Below, piece after piece: positions 23,865 through 32,328 of a DNA stretch of 64,000 bases (its first letter is position 1; the number at the start of each line of letters is the position of its first letter). The notes beneath the pieces are model-generated. The model made no database searches. It was not told where the DNA came from and saw only the letters and a list, made by a program, of their open reading frames with translations. Source of the stretch: Roseiflexus sp034432635 (GTDB taxonomy: Bacteria; Chloroflexota; Chloroflexia; Chloroflexales; Roseiflexaceae); contig DAOUBK010000061.1 in NCBI GenBank assembly GCA_034432635.1, forward strand, positions 1 through 64,000, read 5' to 3'. A program made the position numbers and the translations under genes.

Positions 23865-25793
23865 TCAGATACGAGAGCGGGCACGGTGGAGGCGCCATGT
23901 CCGCGTCAGCAGAGTCGCGCCGAGGAGCGCAAATCCCGCCAGCGGCACGCCTGTGCTGGTTGCCGGCAACGGCGCAGTAGACACCGGACTGGTCGCGCTC
24001 CCTGCTGCGCCAGGCGTGGCGGTTGGGGCAACCGCCACCGGCTGCGCCACTTCCGCAACCACCGTCGGCACTTCGGTTGCCGGCGGCATGGTCGGTTCGA
24101 TGGTAACGGTCGGCGTATTCGTTGCAGTATTCGTCGGCAATACCTGCGCCTGCGCAGCATTAACCACATCAACGGTCACGACATTTGAATAGAGGGGAAT
24201 GGTGAGACCGGCGAAGGTCAACTCTGCCTGTGCCACAATCCGCGTTCCGGCAGGAACTGTCGGTTTGATCCTGGTCTGAACGATGATCTCGAATCCCTGC
24301 CCGGCGAGTAACTCGGCGATACCCAGCGAAACGCGGTTATCGGTGCGTGATGGATCGCCGGGTGTAAATGCGCCCGGAAGGTTGCGATCGATTGGACCGG
24401 AAGAGAGTCCGGTAATCTCCAGGTTCGCCGGAAAGACGCTGCGCAGCGCCAGATCCCGCAGCGCCTGGGAGGGATGCGTGTTCCGAACGGCGATCACGTA
24501 GGTCACTGCATCGCCGGGGAAAGCACTGCCCCAGTTGCTCGCCATACGGAGGAAGATCGCATCGGTTGCTGCAATGATTGTCGGCGATTCTGCTGGCGTC
24601 GCAGTGCGGGGAGCAGCGGTACCGCCAGGGCGAGTTGGGCGCGGTTGTTGCGCCACCGGCGTGGCAGGAGCGACCGGTGCCGGTGTTGGCGGAAGGACGA
24701 GATCAACCGGCGGCGGTAGTGGCGCACCTTCGAGTGGTGCGCCTCCGCCGTCGCCAGGAGGCGCTGGCGGTTGCGGTAACGTTGATGGCGGTGTTGGCGA
24801 TTGAGGAACCGGCGTCGCCGGCGGCGAGGTAGGTCGGTTGGGGTCTGGCGATGGGGTTGGCGGAACGACGCCTCCCGGTATACGCACAATCACCGAATCC
24901 GAGGCTGCGGTAAAACTGCGGGCATCTTGGGCAGCCGCCTGGTTGGTGATAATCACCTCCGATTGCACGGAAGTGCGCACACGAACATTGATGTTGATCG
25001 ACGCTGGTTGATTGACGACCGCAGTAACGTTGCACACTACCGTATTGCCGCTCACCTGGCACGAACCGCTGGAGGCGCTCGTTCCGGTCACCTCGAGTTG
25101 CGCGTTGATCGGATCACGCACCTCGATCTGGATCGGAGTCGATGAATTCGTGCCAACCGCCAGCGCATAGGTGAACTCCTGCCCTGGTGAAGCGAACTGT
25201 ACCGACGCAGACTTTGAGAGGGTCAGCGGTGGCACATCCAGTACCGGTGTTGGACTGGGACCGGGGGTTGACGACGGGGTTGGCGTACTGGTCGGCAAGG
25301 TTGTCGGAGTAAGTGTCGGTGTCGCGCCTGCATCGCTCGTCGGGGTCGGGGTGTTGGTCGGTCCCGGCGTCTGATTGCTCGCTGTCGGGGTCGGGGTGTT
25401 GGTCGGCGTCGGTGTGTTCACCGGTGTCGGTGTGTTCACCGGTGTCGGGCTGCTTGTCGGGCTTGGGCCGGCCGTCGGGCTTGGTTCAGGCGTTTCGGTC
25501 GCGCGCTGCTGCGGTTCTACGGGCAGCGTTTCGTTCTGATCGTTTGTAGGCGCGCTGGTCGGCGCCTCAGTAGCGCTCTCAGTCGGGACTAGCGTGGTAT
25601 CTGCAGTCGGTGCTTCCTGCGCACGCGGCGCAGCTGGAACAAAGGCGGGATACACCCAGCGATACACCTCGGCATACAGCGGGAACACGATCAGCGCGAT
25701 GCTCAGTGCAATCAGCGCCAGTTCGTAGAATGTCCAGCGCGCCGGTGCGCGCCCGGAGCGGGGTGAACGATGACGACCAGAGAGACGCTGCAT
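23865..25793 (-). CDS. Cell-surface protein with Thr/Pro-rich stalk, DUF11-like repeats and LPATS sorting signal
   Basis: A 642-aa protein. An N-terminal membrane segment (FYELALIALSIALIVFPLYA) acts as signal anchor. Residues about 65-190 are Thr/Pro/Ser-rich repeats (PTPVNTPTPTNTPTPT type). Two beta-sandwich, DUF11-like domains follow (about 195-305 and 415-550; LSKSASVQFASPGQEFTYALAV, and FPGDAVTYVIAVRNTHPSQALRDL), separated by a Pro-rich linker. The C-terminus has the three-part sortase signal: LPATS (609-613), a hydrophobic helix (GVPLAGFALLGATLL) and a basic tail (RTWRLHRARSRI). The sortase gene lies 34 bases upstream on the same strand, so the pair probably forms one operon. The function on the surface (adhesion, filament coat) is unknown. 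Confidence 0.8.
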   Translation of the reverse strand: MQRLSGRHRSPRSGRAPARWTFYELALIALSIALIVFPLYAEVYRWVYPAFVPAAPRAQEAPTADTTLVPTESATEAPTSAPTNDQNETLPVEPQQRATETPEPSPTAGPSPTSSPTPVNTPTPVNTPTPTNTPTPTASNQTPGPTNTPTPTSDAGATPTLTPTTLPTSTPTPSSTPGPSPTPVLDVPPLTLSKSASVQFASPGQEFTYALAVGTNSSTPIQIEVRDPINAQLEVTGTSASSGSCQVSGNTVVCNVTAVVNQPASININVRVRTSVQSEVIITNQAAAQDARSFTAASDSVIVRIPGGVVPPTPSPDPNRPTSPPATPVPQSPTPPSTLPQPPAPPGDGGGAPLEGAPLPPPVDLVLPPTPAPVAPATPVAQQPRPTRPGGTAAPRTATPAESPTIIAATDAIFLRMASNWGSAFPGDAVTYVIAVRNTHPSQALRDLALRSVFPANLEITGLSSGPIDRNLPGAFTPGDPSRTDNRVSLGIAELLAGQGFEIIVQTRIKPTVPAGTRIVAQAELTFAGLTIPLYSNVVTVDVVNAAQAQVLPTNTATNTPTVTIEPTMPPATEVPTVVAEVAQPVAVAPTATPGAAGSATSPVSTAPLPATSTGVPLAGFALLGATLLTRTWRLHRARSRI

Positions 25794-25827
25794 GGGTAAC
25801 GTTCCTCCTTGCGATCCAGGCGCTGCG

Positions 25828-26733
25828 CTAATCGCCCGTCAACAGTTGCGCCCCCGCCAGATCACCGATGACTATCAAGCGCTGCATATCCCAGTTGGTG
25901 CAGGTGATCAGGGTAATGGTCGGCGTTGGTGTTGGATCGAGTACATCGACTTCGGTAGGCCAGACGTTGCGCATCTCACGCACCCGGTACTGATACCGCC
26001 ACGAACCGGCATCGACGATTATATCCGCTCCTGCGCTCAGGCGCCCCAGGTCGCGGAACACCGCCCCGCGCAGACCGGCATGACCCGCCAGCGCCATATT
26101 GCCAGGATCGCCCGGCAACCCTGTGCCGTGCAAATACCCGGCGGCATAATCGGCGACCTGCCATGCGCCATCAACGATGAATACTTCGACAACCGGCGTA
26201 TCGAGATCAATGTCTGGAATGATCAGACGGCGGGGTAGCGCGGATTGCTGCTCTTCCCTGGACACACTAATAACTGAGCGCGGCGCAAGAAACCCTTCCG
26301 ATACCAGCGGTTTCTGCATGTCTGGCGTTGTGAAGGGAAGCGGTGCGCTCACGGGAGCAACATGGTCAGGCATAGCTGGCGCCGACAAGCGCACAACCGC
26401 CGTTGCGCGCGACGAAGCCTGCACCGGTGCAGCGTGCCGTACCGCCTGCCGGGCGTGCCACCAGTTGCGTATCGGTCCGTCCACTGCCCAGGTGATAAAA
26501 ATCAACAACGCTGCAACACCGAACAGACGTTCCGCGTGATGGAGCCAGTGATCGACCCAGGTGCGCAGACGATACCCTTTGAGTGCGTAACGACGATGCT
26601 CGTCGAGAGAGCGCAGCACGACTGGCTTTTGCCATGCTTTGGTTGGCGCAAGCGGCGCGCTGATCAGTATTTCGAGCAGCGTTTCGTCTTCCTGTTGCGT
26701 TGGATCGGGCTGACGAGACGGTTGTACAGACAT
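25828..26733 (-). CDS. Sortase (transpeptidase), membrane-anchored
   Basis: A 301-aa sortase. An unusually long cytoplasmic N-terminus (about 68 residues) precedes the membrane segment (FGVAALLIFITWAV, about 71-84). The catalytic beta barrel spans about residues 165-300, with LIIPDIDLDTPVVEV, His218 in LAGHAG, Cys278 in TLITCTNW and Arg285 in MQRLIVIG. This is the full His-Cys-Arg triad. Class cannot be fixed by eye; it resembles the class D-F group. It sits directly upstream of its apparent substrate with an LPATS motif. A good promoter precedes it. Confidence 0.9.
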   Translation of the reverse strand: MSVQPSRQPDPTQQEDETLLEILISAPLAPTKAWQKPVVLRSLDEHRRYALKGYRLRTWVDHWLHHAERLFGVAALLIFITWAVDGPIRNWWHARQAVRHAAPVQASSRATAVVRLSAPAMPDHVAPVSAPLPFTTPDMQKPLVSEGFLAPRSVISVSREEQQSALPRRLIIPDIDLDTPVVEVFIVDGAWQVADYAAGYLHGTGLPGDPGNMALAGHAGLRGAVFRDLGRLSAGADIIVDAGSWRYQYRVREMRNVWPTEVDVLDPTPTPTITLITCTNWDMQRLIVIGDLAGAQLLTGD

Positions 26734-26779
26734 AATTTTGGGTCATTACCCGCACTCTTATGGTTTCGCACCTTGAATG

Positions 26780-26808
26780 ATTATACGCGATGCATGGCAC
26801 ACGTGCAA
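26780..26808 (-). promoter_or_regulatory. Promoter of the sortase/surface-protein operon
   Basis: On the minus strand: TTGCAC (26803-26808), 17-base spacer, perfect TATAAT (26780-26785), about 45 bases before the sortase start. The rest of 26809-27036 shows no gene; a TATAGT at 26983-26988 on the plus strand may serve the thioredoxin gene. Confidence 0.7.
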
Positions 26809-27036
26809 TAGGAATGTGCGAATCTGCCCTATGCTATCGCATTGCATACTTTTGAAGTGTAAAGCGATCCGTACGATGCACAGCGCCGTCGTTCAGTTAC
26901 AGACGTCACGCTGCTTATTCCGACGTATTTTATGTTAACATCCTGCTAACACCCTGCTACCGTAAAACCAACATCATCGGTGTATAGTGGCACCAGCATT
27001 AGGTACCGATAACGACACCGATCAGGAGAAAAGACC

Positions 27037-27816
27037 ATGGCATTTGCAACGCCTGTCCGTACAAGTGAGCAGAGCATCGACCGCGTGCTGCGCACCGGTT
27101 TGCCGATGGTATTGATATTCGATCGCCACGGTTGTCCGACCTGTCAGCAACTTGATAGGGTGATCGAGCGGCTGGCGAAACGCTTTGCGGGGCGGGTGCT
27201 GCTGGCGCGGGTGGATGCCGATGATAATCCGGCGCTGGTACGGAAGTACGCCATCACTGCCCTTCCGGGTCTGGTCTTCATCAAAGACGGCGCGCCGGTG
27301 GCGCAAACAACCGGTGCTGCAGCGGAAGAGTCCTTGCAGGCATGGCTGACATATCTGGCGGAAGGAGGAACACAACCGCCGCTGCCCACCGGTCCGAGCA
27401 TACCATTGAGGCAACCGGTTGCCCATCCAGCGTCCGACACGCGCGCCACTCGACAGGCAGCAGGGGAACGCAGCGGCGGCACAACGCCGGTGACGCTCAG
27501 TGATGCCACGTTCGATCAGGTTGTCACGCGCAGCGATCAACCAGTGCTGGTCGATTTCTGGGCGCCGTGGTGCAGTCCTTGCCGCGCCATCGCGCCGGCG
27601 GTCGAGCGGCTGGCGCAGGAGTTCGCCGGACGCGCGGTAGTGGCCAAATTGAATGTGGATGACAACCCGCGCACGGCTCAGCGCTTTGGCATTAGCAGCA
27701 TCCCTGCGCTTTACATCTTCAAAGGGGGGCGGGTGGTTGAGCGACTGATCGGCGCACAACCATACCCGGTGTTACGCCAGGCGCTGGAGCGACACGCCGG
27801 CGTCGTTGCTACATAA
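27037..27816 (+). CDS. Tandem thioredoxin-domain protein
   Basis: A 259-aa cytoplasmic protein of two thioredoxin folds. Domain 1 (about 10-105) has a CPTC site (Cys33/Cys36) in FDRHGCPTC and cis-Pro in ALPGLVFI. Domain 2 (about 150-255) has the more standard WCSPC (Cys179/Cys182) in VDFWAPWCSPCRAIAP and SIPALYIFKGG. A Pro-rich linker joins them. Both active sites look intact, so it should act as a disulfide reductase or electron relay. A good AGGAG precedes ATG 27037. No signal peptide is seen. Confidence 0.88.
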   Translation: MAFATPVRTSEQSIDRVLRTGLPMVLIFDRHGCPTCQQLDRVIERLAKRFAGRVLLARVDADDNPALVRKYAITALPGLVFIKDGAPVAQTTGAAAEESLQAWLTYLAEGGTQPPLPTGPSIPLRQPVAHPASDTRATRQAAGERSGGTTPVTLSDATFDQVVTRSDQPVLVDFWAPWCSPCRAIAPAVERLAQEFAGRAVVAKLNVDDNPRTAQRFGISSIPALYIFKGGRVVERLIGAQPYPVLRQALERHAGVVAT

Positions 27817-27830
27817 CTGGTCGGCAGTGT

Positions 27831-27869
27831 GGAACGCTCGACGCAGCCTCAGCCAACATCGAGCGTTCC
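27831..27869. terminator. Hairpin between convergent thioredoxin and acyl-CoA ligase genes
   Basis: An 11-bp perfect stem (27831-27841 with 27859-27869), 17-base loop, placed between the two converging stop codons. There is no strong T-run, so a bidirectional terminator is likely but not certain. Confidence 0.45.
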
Positions 27870-27879
27870 CGACCACCAC

Positions 27880-29445
27880 TTACGCGCTGGCAGTCGCTTC
27901 TACCTGACTCACACCTGTATCGACCTGGCGGAGTTCACGTTTGAGGATCTTTCCGGTTGCAGTCTTGGGCAGCGTATCACGGATTTCGACGAAGCGCGGA
28001 TACTTGTAGGCTGCCAGGCGCTCTTTGCAGTATTCGATGATCTCCGACGCGGTAGCGGTTTGCCCTGGCTTGAACGCAACGACTGCTTTCACCTCTTCAC
28101 CGAGCGCCGGATCGGGTACACCGATCACCGCTGCTTCAGCGATAGCAGGATGCCCGTAGAGCACCTCTTCGATCTCACGCGGATAGACATTGAAACCGCC
28201 GCGGATGATCATGTCTTTCACACGGTCCTTAATAAAGAAGAAGCCGTCATCATCGCGATACGCAATGTCGCCGCTGTAGAACCATCCGTTGCGGATCGCG
28301 TCGGCGGTGGCTTCGGGGCGCTTATAGTAGCCTTTCATCACATTATGACCGCGAATGACGATCTCCCCCAGTTCACCGTTGGGAACTTCGTGTCCTTCAC
28401 TGTCCACCACCCGCATCTCAACGCCCCAGATCGGGATGCCGATCGAACCGGGCTTCGGCTCCCGGTCGAGGTGGTTGAACGAGGCAACCGGTGAGGTTTC
28501 GGAAAGACCGTACCCTTCGAGGATGGTGACGTTGTATTTGCGATTGAAGGCGTGCATGACTTCCACCGGCATTGCCGCACCGCCCGACACGCAGAACTTG
28601 AGCGCTGACAGATCGTACTGATCGGCAGTCGCGAAATTGAGCAGGTAGAAGTACATCGTCGGCACGCCGGCAAAATAGGTAACCCGGTCGCGCGCCATCA
28701 CCTCCAGCGCCTTCTGCGGCTCGAAGCGCGGCAGCAGGGTAATCGTTCCACTGAGATAGATCAGTGTGTTCATCACACAGGTTTGCCCGAAACTGTGGAA
28801 CAACGGCAACACTGCCAGACCGACCGAATCGGATGAAATGTCGAGCAACTTATCGGCGCAGATCGTCGCATTGAGGAGCATGTTGGCGTGGGTCAGTTCG
28901 GCGCCTTTTGGACGACCGGTGGTGCCGCTGGTGTACAGGATGACCGCCGTATCGTCCGGCATCGTCTGGACAGTGTCGAAAACGTGTGGATGTTCGGCGA
29001 GGATGCTGCCAAGCGGAATCGCGCCATCCGGGAGCGTTGCGGTCGAACCAGGCGCCTGCGCGACGATCAGATGGCGACAGGTTTCCGCCATGCGAAAACC
29101 ATATGCCGCTTCGTCGAGGAAACCTTCCCAGACAATCAGCGCCACCGAATCGCTATCCTCCAGATGATACTCGATCTCGTGGCGCTTGAACAGCACGTTC
29201 AACGGCACGACAGTTGCCCCTGCCTTCAGGATGCCGTAGTAGCACATGACGAAGTGCGGCGTGTTGGGGAGCATGATTGCAACCTTGTCGCCGGGACGAA
29301 TGCCGAGTTTCGTCAAACCGTTGGCGATCTTGTTGGCAGCGCCATTCAGTTCAGCATAGTTCAGGCGGATGCTGTCGAGAATGACGGCGGTCTTTCCGGG
29401 TTTGCGGCGAGCACTCTCCTCCAGCAAGATGGCGAGATTCAGCAT
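27880..29445 (-). CDS. Long-chain fatty-acid-CoA ligase (AMP-binding enzyme)
   Basis: A 521-aa acyl-CoA synthetase of the ANL superfamily: it adenylates a fatty acid and transfers it to CoA. Motifs: the P-loop-like AVILYTSGTTGRPKGAEL, the YGLSETSP adenylate motif, GWFYSGDIAYRDDDGFFFI and the C-terminal hinge KDMIIRGGFNVYPREIEEVL. The catalytic Lys lies in LPKTATGKILKREL. The start at 29445 is supported by AAGGAGGG; a longer frame to 29538 crosses the promoter. The chain-length preference cannot be read. No other beta-oxidation gene is adjacent. Confidence 0.92.
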   Translation of the reverse strand: MLNLAILLEESARRKPGKTAVILDSIRLNYAELNGAANKIANGLTKLGIRPGDKVAIMLPNTPHFVMCYYGILKAGATVVPLNVLFKRHEIEYHLEDSDSVALIVWEGFLDEAAYGFRMAETCRHLIVAQAPGSTATLPDGAIPLGSILAEHPHVFDTVQTMPDDTAVILYTSGTTGRPKGAELTHANMLLNATICADKLLDISSDSVGLAVLPLFHSFGQTCVMNTLIYLSGTITLLPRFEPQKALEVMARDRVTYFAGVPTMYFYLLNFATADQYDLSALKFCVSGGAAMPVEVMHAFNRKYNVTILEGYGLSETSPVASFNHLDREPKPGSIGIPIWGVEMRVVDSEGHEVPNGELGEIVIRGHNVMKGYYKRPEATADAIRNGWFYSGDIAYRDDDGFFFIKDRVKDMIIRGGFNVYPREIEEVLYGHPAIAEAAVIGVPDPALGEEVKAVVAFKPGQTATASEIIEYCKERLAAYKYPRFVEIRDTLPKTATGKILKRELRQVDTGVSQVEATASA

Positions 29446-29508
29446 CGAGTCCCTCCTTTGGTGAACAACTCTGTCCGATTTTCCAGAGCGCGAGCGGGGA
29501 ATAATAAA

Positions 29509-29538
29509 ATTATACGTGGTATAAACCGATGCTGTCAA
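29509..29538 (-). promoter_or_regulatory. Promoter of the acyl-CoA ligase gene
   Basis: On the minus strand: perfect TTGACA (29533-29538), 18-base spacer, perfect TATAAT (29509-29514). The leader is about 55 bases. Confidence 0.85.
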
Positions 29539-29566
29539 TCAGTTGCTTGCCAGGACCGATGCTTAC

Positions 29567-29575
29567 TGCTACAAT
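29567..29575 (+). promoter_or_regulatory. Extended -10 promoter of rpmG
   Basis: TGC followed by TACAAT (29570-29575), 49 bases before the rpmG ATG. It is divergent from the acyl-CoA ligase promoter. Confidence 0.6.
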
Positions 29576-29624
29576 ACCTGTAGCGTTATACGATAGCAGA
29601 TGACATTCGAGGCAGTGATAGACT

Positions 29625-29789
29625 ATGGCAAGCAAAAAAGGAAATCGGATCATCATCAAACTGCGCAGCACTGAAAGCGCACATACGTACACAACAACCA
29701 AGAACCGCAAGAACGATCCCAATCGACTCGAACTGCGCCGCTACGATCCAACCCTGCGGCGGCACGTGCTCTACCGCGAAACCAAGTAG
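29625..29789 (+). CDS. rpmG: 50S ribosomal protein L33
   Basis: A 54-aa basic protein. MASKKGNRIIIKLRSTESAH opens the chain, followed by TYTTTKNRKNDPNRLELRRY and DPTLRRHVLYRETK, which is a complete bacterial L33. It lacks the two Cys pairs of the zinc-binding form, so it is the C-minus type that does not need zinc. It is easy to miss because of its length. It is not next to secE/nusG or rpmB here. Confidence 0.95.
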   Translation: MASKKGNRIIIKLRSTESAHTYTTTKNRKNDPNRLELRRYDPTLRRHVLYRETK

Positions 29790-29884
29790 CGCGCTGCTGC
29801 GCGTCGATGCGTTCCGAAGCCGCATGATGGCGCTCATCGTGCGGTTTCTTATTATGCATCCATTATCAGGGAGATACTGTCACT

Positions 29885-31441
29885 ATGAGGGTTGGTCTGC
29901 TTCCGCTCGATGAGCGGCCGGTCAATACCCGGTATCCGGCGATGATTGCGGCAATCGCCGGGATCGAACTGGCGCTGCCGCCGGACGATCTGCTCAGCCA
30001 TCTGCGAGAACCGGCGCGCTGTGATGATCTGGTCGCCTGGTTGCGCGCTATTGCGCCAGCACTGGATGCGCTGATTGTCGATGTCGAGATGCTGGCGTTT
30101 GGAGGATTGATCGCATCGCGCATTTCTGATGATCCGCCTGGCGCTGTGGTAAGCCGTCTGGATGTCTTGCGGGCGATCAGGGCTGAACTGCCCGACCTGC
30201 CGATTCTGGCGTTTAATGTCATCACCCGCATCTCCAGTGCCAATGCCTGCACCGAAGAGCCGCTCTACTGGGAAACCTACGGCACACGCCTCTACCGTCT
30301 GTCGCAATTGCTCGACCGTGCTGCGCAGGGTGAACCGCTGCTCGACGAGATTGCCGCGCTCCGCGCCGAAATCCCCCCCGACATTTTGCGCAACATGCTG
30401 GGTCGCCGGTTGCGCAACCATATCGTCAACCTTGCGTCGCTCCATCTGCTCGATTCGGGTGCGATCAATCTGCTGGTCCTCAGTTCCGATGATACCAGTC
30501 CGTTTGGTCTTGGTTCGCGCGAAAAACGATGGCTGGCGAGTTGGGCGGAACTGCTGACGCTCGGAAAGGATCACTCGCCGACCGATGGACAGGATCAGGC
30601 GCTGCCCACACCGGGAACGCTCCTTATGTACCCCGGCGCCGATGAAGTGGGATGTGCGCTGCTGGCGCGGGTCATCAATCAGCATACCGAGCGCGCACCG
30701 CGTATTGCGCCGCTGTACGCCATTCCTGGCGATGAGGAGATCGTTGCGCCGTACGAAGACGGACCTGTTCGGTTGACGGTCGAACGGCAGATCCAGGCTA
30801 TCGGCGGGACCCTTGCGACCGGCGATAGTGAACCCGATCTGTGGCTGGCGGTTAATACGCCATCGCCGCGTCGCACGGAGTGGGACGAGATGTTTGCAGC
30901 CGAAGAGCGCGATGAACGCTATGAGCATCTCGATGCGCTGGTGGATCGTGTTCACGAACTCCAGGAGCACGGTCAAAAGGTGATTGTGGCAGATGTCGCC
31001 TATCCAAATGGCGCCGATCCGGTGTTGATGGAGTTGCTGATCGAGAAGATCGATCTCCTCAAACTGGCAGGGTTTGGCGCCTGGAATACCGCCGGTAATA
31101 CAATCGGCACGGCGCTGGCGCAGGGATGCGCGGTGCTCCTAGCGACGACGCCGGTACAGCAGATCGCTCATCTCCGCTTTCTGCTTCACCGTTTTGTCGA
31201 AGACTGGGGGTATCAGCATGTGGTGCGGTGCGCTGCGCGCGCCATGCTCGAACGGATGACGGGAACCCATGAGCCGGACGATACAACGATCGGTGCGATC
31301 TGTCGCTGGATCGAGACCAACCTCAATGCGCGCATCGGCGCACTTCCCGGCTTTGCCGGTCGCTGGCGCGTGACCCCTGGCAGCACCCGTTTACCCTGGA
31401 ATCGTCTGTTCGAGGTCGATTTCGCTCTGGAGCTGGTGTGA
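29885..31441 (+). CDS. DUF4127 family protein
   Basis: A 518-aa cytoplasmic protein that matches the DUF4127 pattern: RVGLLPLDERPVNTRYPAMIA at the start, IVDVEMLAFGGLIASRI, FNVITRISSANA, YPGADEVGCALLARVIN, and a C-terminal GAWNTAGNTIGTALAQG block. The regular spacing of Asp/Glu/Asn/Arg motifs suggests an enzyme, possibly acting on a sugar or nucleotide, but no member is characterised to my knowledge. It is followed by an EndoIII-like gene overlapping by GTGA. Confidence 0.8.
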   Translation: MRVGLLPLDERPVNTRYPAMIAAIAGIELALPPDDLLSHLREPARCDDLVAWLRAIAPALDALIVDVEMLAFGGLIASRISDDPPGAVVSRLDVLRAIRAELPDLPILAFNVITRISSANACTEEPLYWETYGTRLYRLSQLLDRAAQGEPLLDEIAALRAEIPPDILRNMLGRRLRNHIVNLASLHLLDSGAINLLVLSSDDTSPFGLGSREKRWLASWAELLTLGKDHSPTDGQDQALPTPGTLLMYPGADEVGCALLARVINQHTERAPRIAPLYAIPGDEEIVAPYEDGPVRLTVERQIQAIGGTLATGDSEPDLWLAVNTPSPRRTEWDEMFAAEERDERYEHLDALVDRVHELQEHGQKVIVADVAYPNGADPVLMELLIEKIDLLKLAGFGAWNTAGNTIGTALAQGCAVLLATTPVQQIAHLRFLLHRFVEDWGYQHVVRCAARAMLERMTGTHEPDDTTIGAICRWIETNLNARIGALPGFAGRWRVTPGSTRLPWNRLFEVDFALELV

Positions 31442-32328
31442 CTGACTATCGTGCGTTGGGGGAACGGTTGCTGGCGTGCTTTGCCGCTCTCGACGAACAC
31501 TTTGGTCACGAACCGCACTGGTGGCCCGTTGTTACCGATGATCCGCCGTTCGAGGTGCTGGTTGGTGGGGTGCTGGTGCAGCAAACGCGCTGGGAAACGG
31601 TCGAGACGGCGATCATTCGGTTGCGCGACGCCGGGTTGATGGCGCCGGAGGGACTTGCGACAGTTACGACCGACACACTCGCTGCGCTGATCCGTCCCTG
31701 CGCCTTCCACGCGCAAAAAGCCGCGGGGCTGCAAGCCATCGGTCGTGAGATTGTACAGGAGTACGACGGCGAAACGACGCGGTTGCTCACCGGCGACCGT
31801 ATGACCGTGCGTAACCGCCTGCTGGCGCTGCCGCGCATCGGGCGCGAAACGGCGGATACGATCATGCTCTACGGCAGCGGATGGTCGCTGTTCGTGGTCG
31901 ATGCGTATGCGCGCCGTCTTTTTGCGCGCCTTGATCTGGCGCCGGGGTTCGACTTTCTGAACGCGCCATACGATGTGGTGCAGCACCTGGTCGAGTACGC
32001 ACTGATTCCGCTCCTGCCCGACGTTACGCTCACTGTGCGGGAGAACTTCCACGTGCATCGGGCAATTGAGGCAAACGGCAGCGGCACCTTCTTTTTCGCT
32101 CAGTTCCACGCGCTGATCATCGAAGCCTGCATTCATCACTGCCTGGCTCGCCATCCGCGCTGCAACCAGCCCGGTGCGCGACGCACGTTTACCGACCCGC
32201 GCAAGTGCGCGACCCACTGCCAGACATGCAGCGGATGCCCGCTGCGGGAACGTTGTGCCTTCAACGGAAAAGGGATAGAGCATCATGCTGCTGCTGCGCC
32301 AGCGCGCGTTCCAGTTGATCGCGCGTGA
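31438..32328 (+). CDS. EndoIII-like DNA glycosylase (HhH-GPD, [4Fe-4S])
   Basis: A 296-aa base-excision glycosylase. The helix-hairpin-helix lies in LLALPRIGRETADTIMLYG, the catalytic Asp in LFVVDAYARRLFAR. The C-terminal cluster ligands follow the exact EndoIII spacing C-x6-C-x2-C-x5-C (KCATHCQTCSGCPLRERC). The position that is the lyase Lys in EndoIII (GRKTA) is Glu here (GRETA), so it is likely a monofunctional glycosylase of the MIG/archaeal type. The GTG start overlaps the DUF4127 stop. The C-terminal tail overlaps the converging next gene by 68 bases. Confidence 0.85.
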   Translation: MTDYRALGERLLACFAALDEHFGHEPHWWPVVTDDPPFEVLVGGVLVQQTRWETVETAIIRLRDAGLMAPEGLATVTTDTLAALIRPCAFHAQKAAGLQAIGREIVQEYDGETTRLLTGDRMTVRNRLLALPRIGRETADTIMLYGSGWSLFVVDAYARRLFARLDLAPGFDFLNAPYDVVQHLVEYALIPLLPDVTLTVRENFHVHRAIEANGSGTFFFAQFHALIIEACIHHCLARHPRCNQPGARRTFTDPRKCATHCQTCSGCPLRERCAFNGKGIEHHAAAAPARVPVDRA

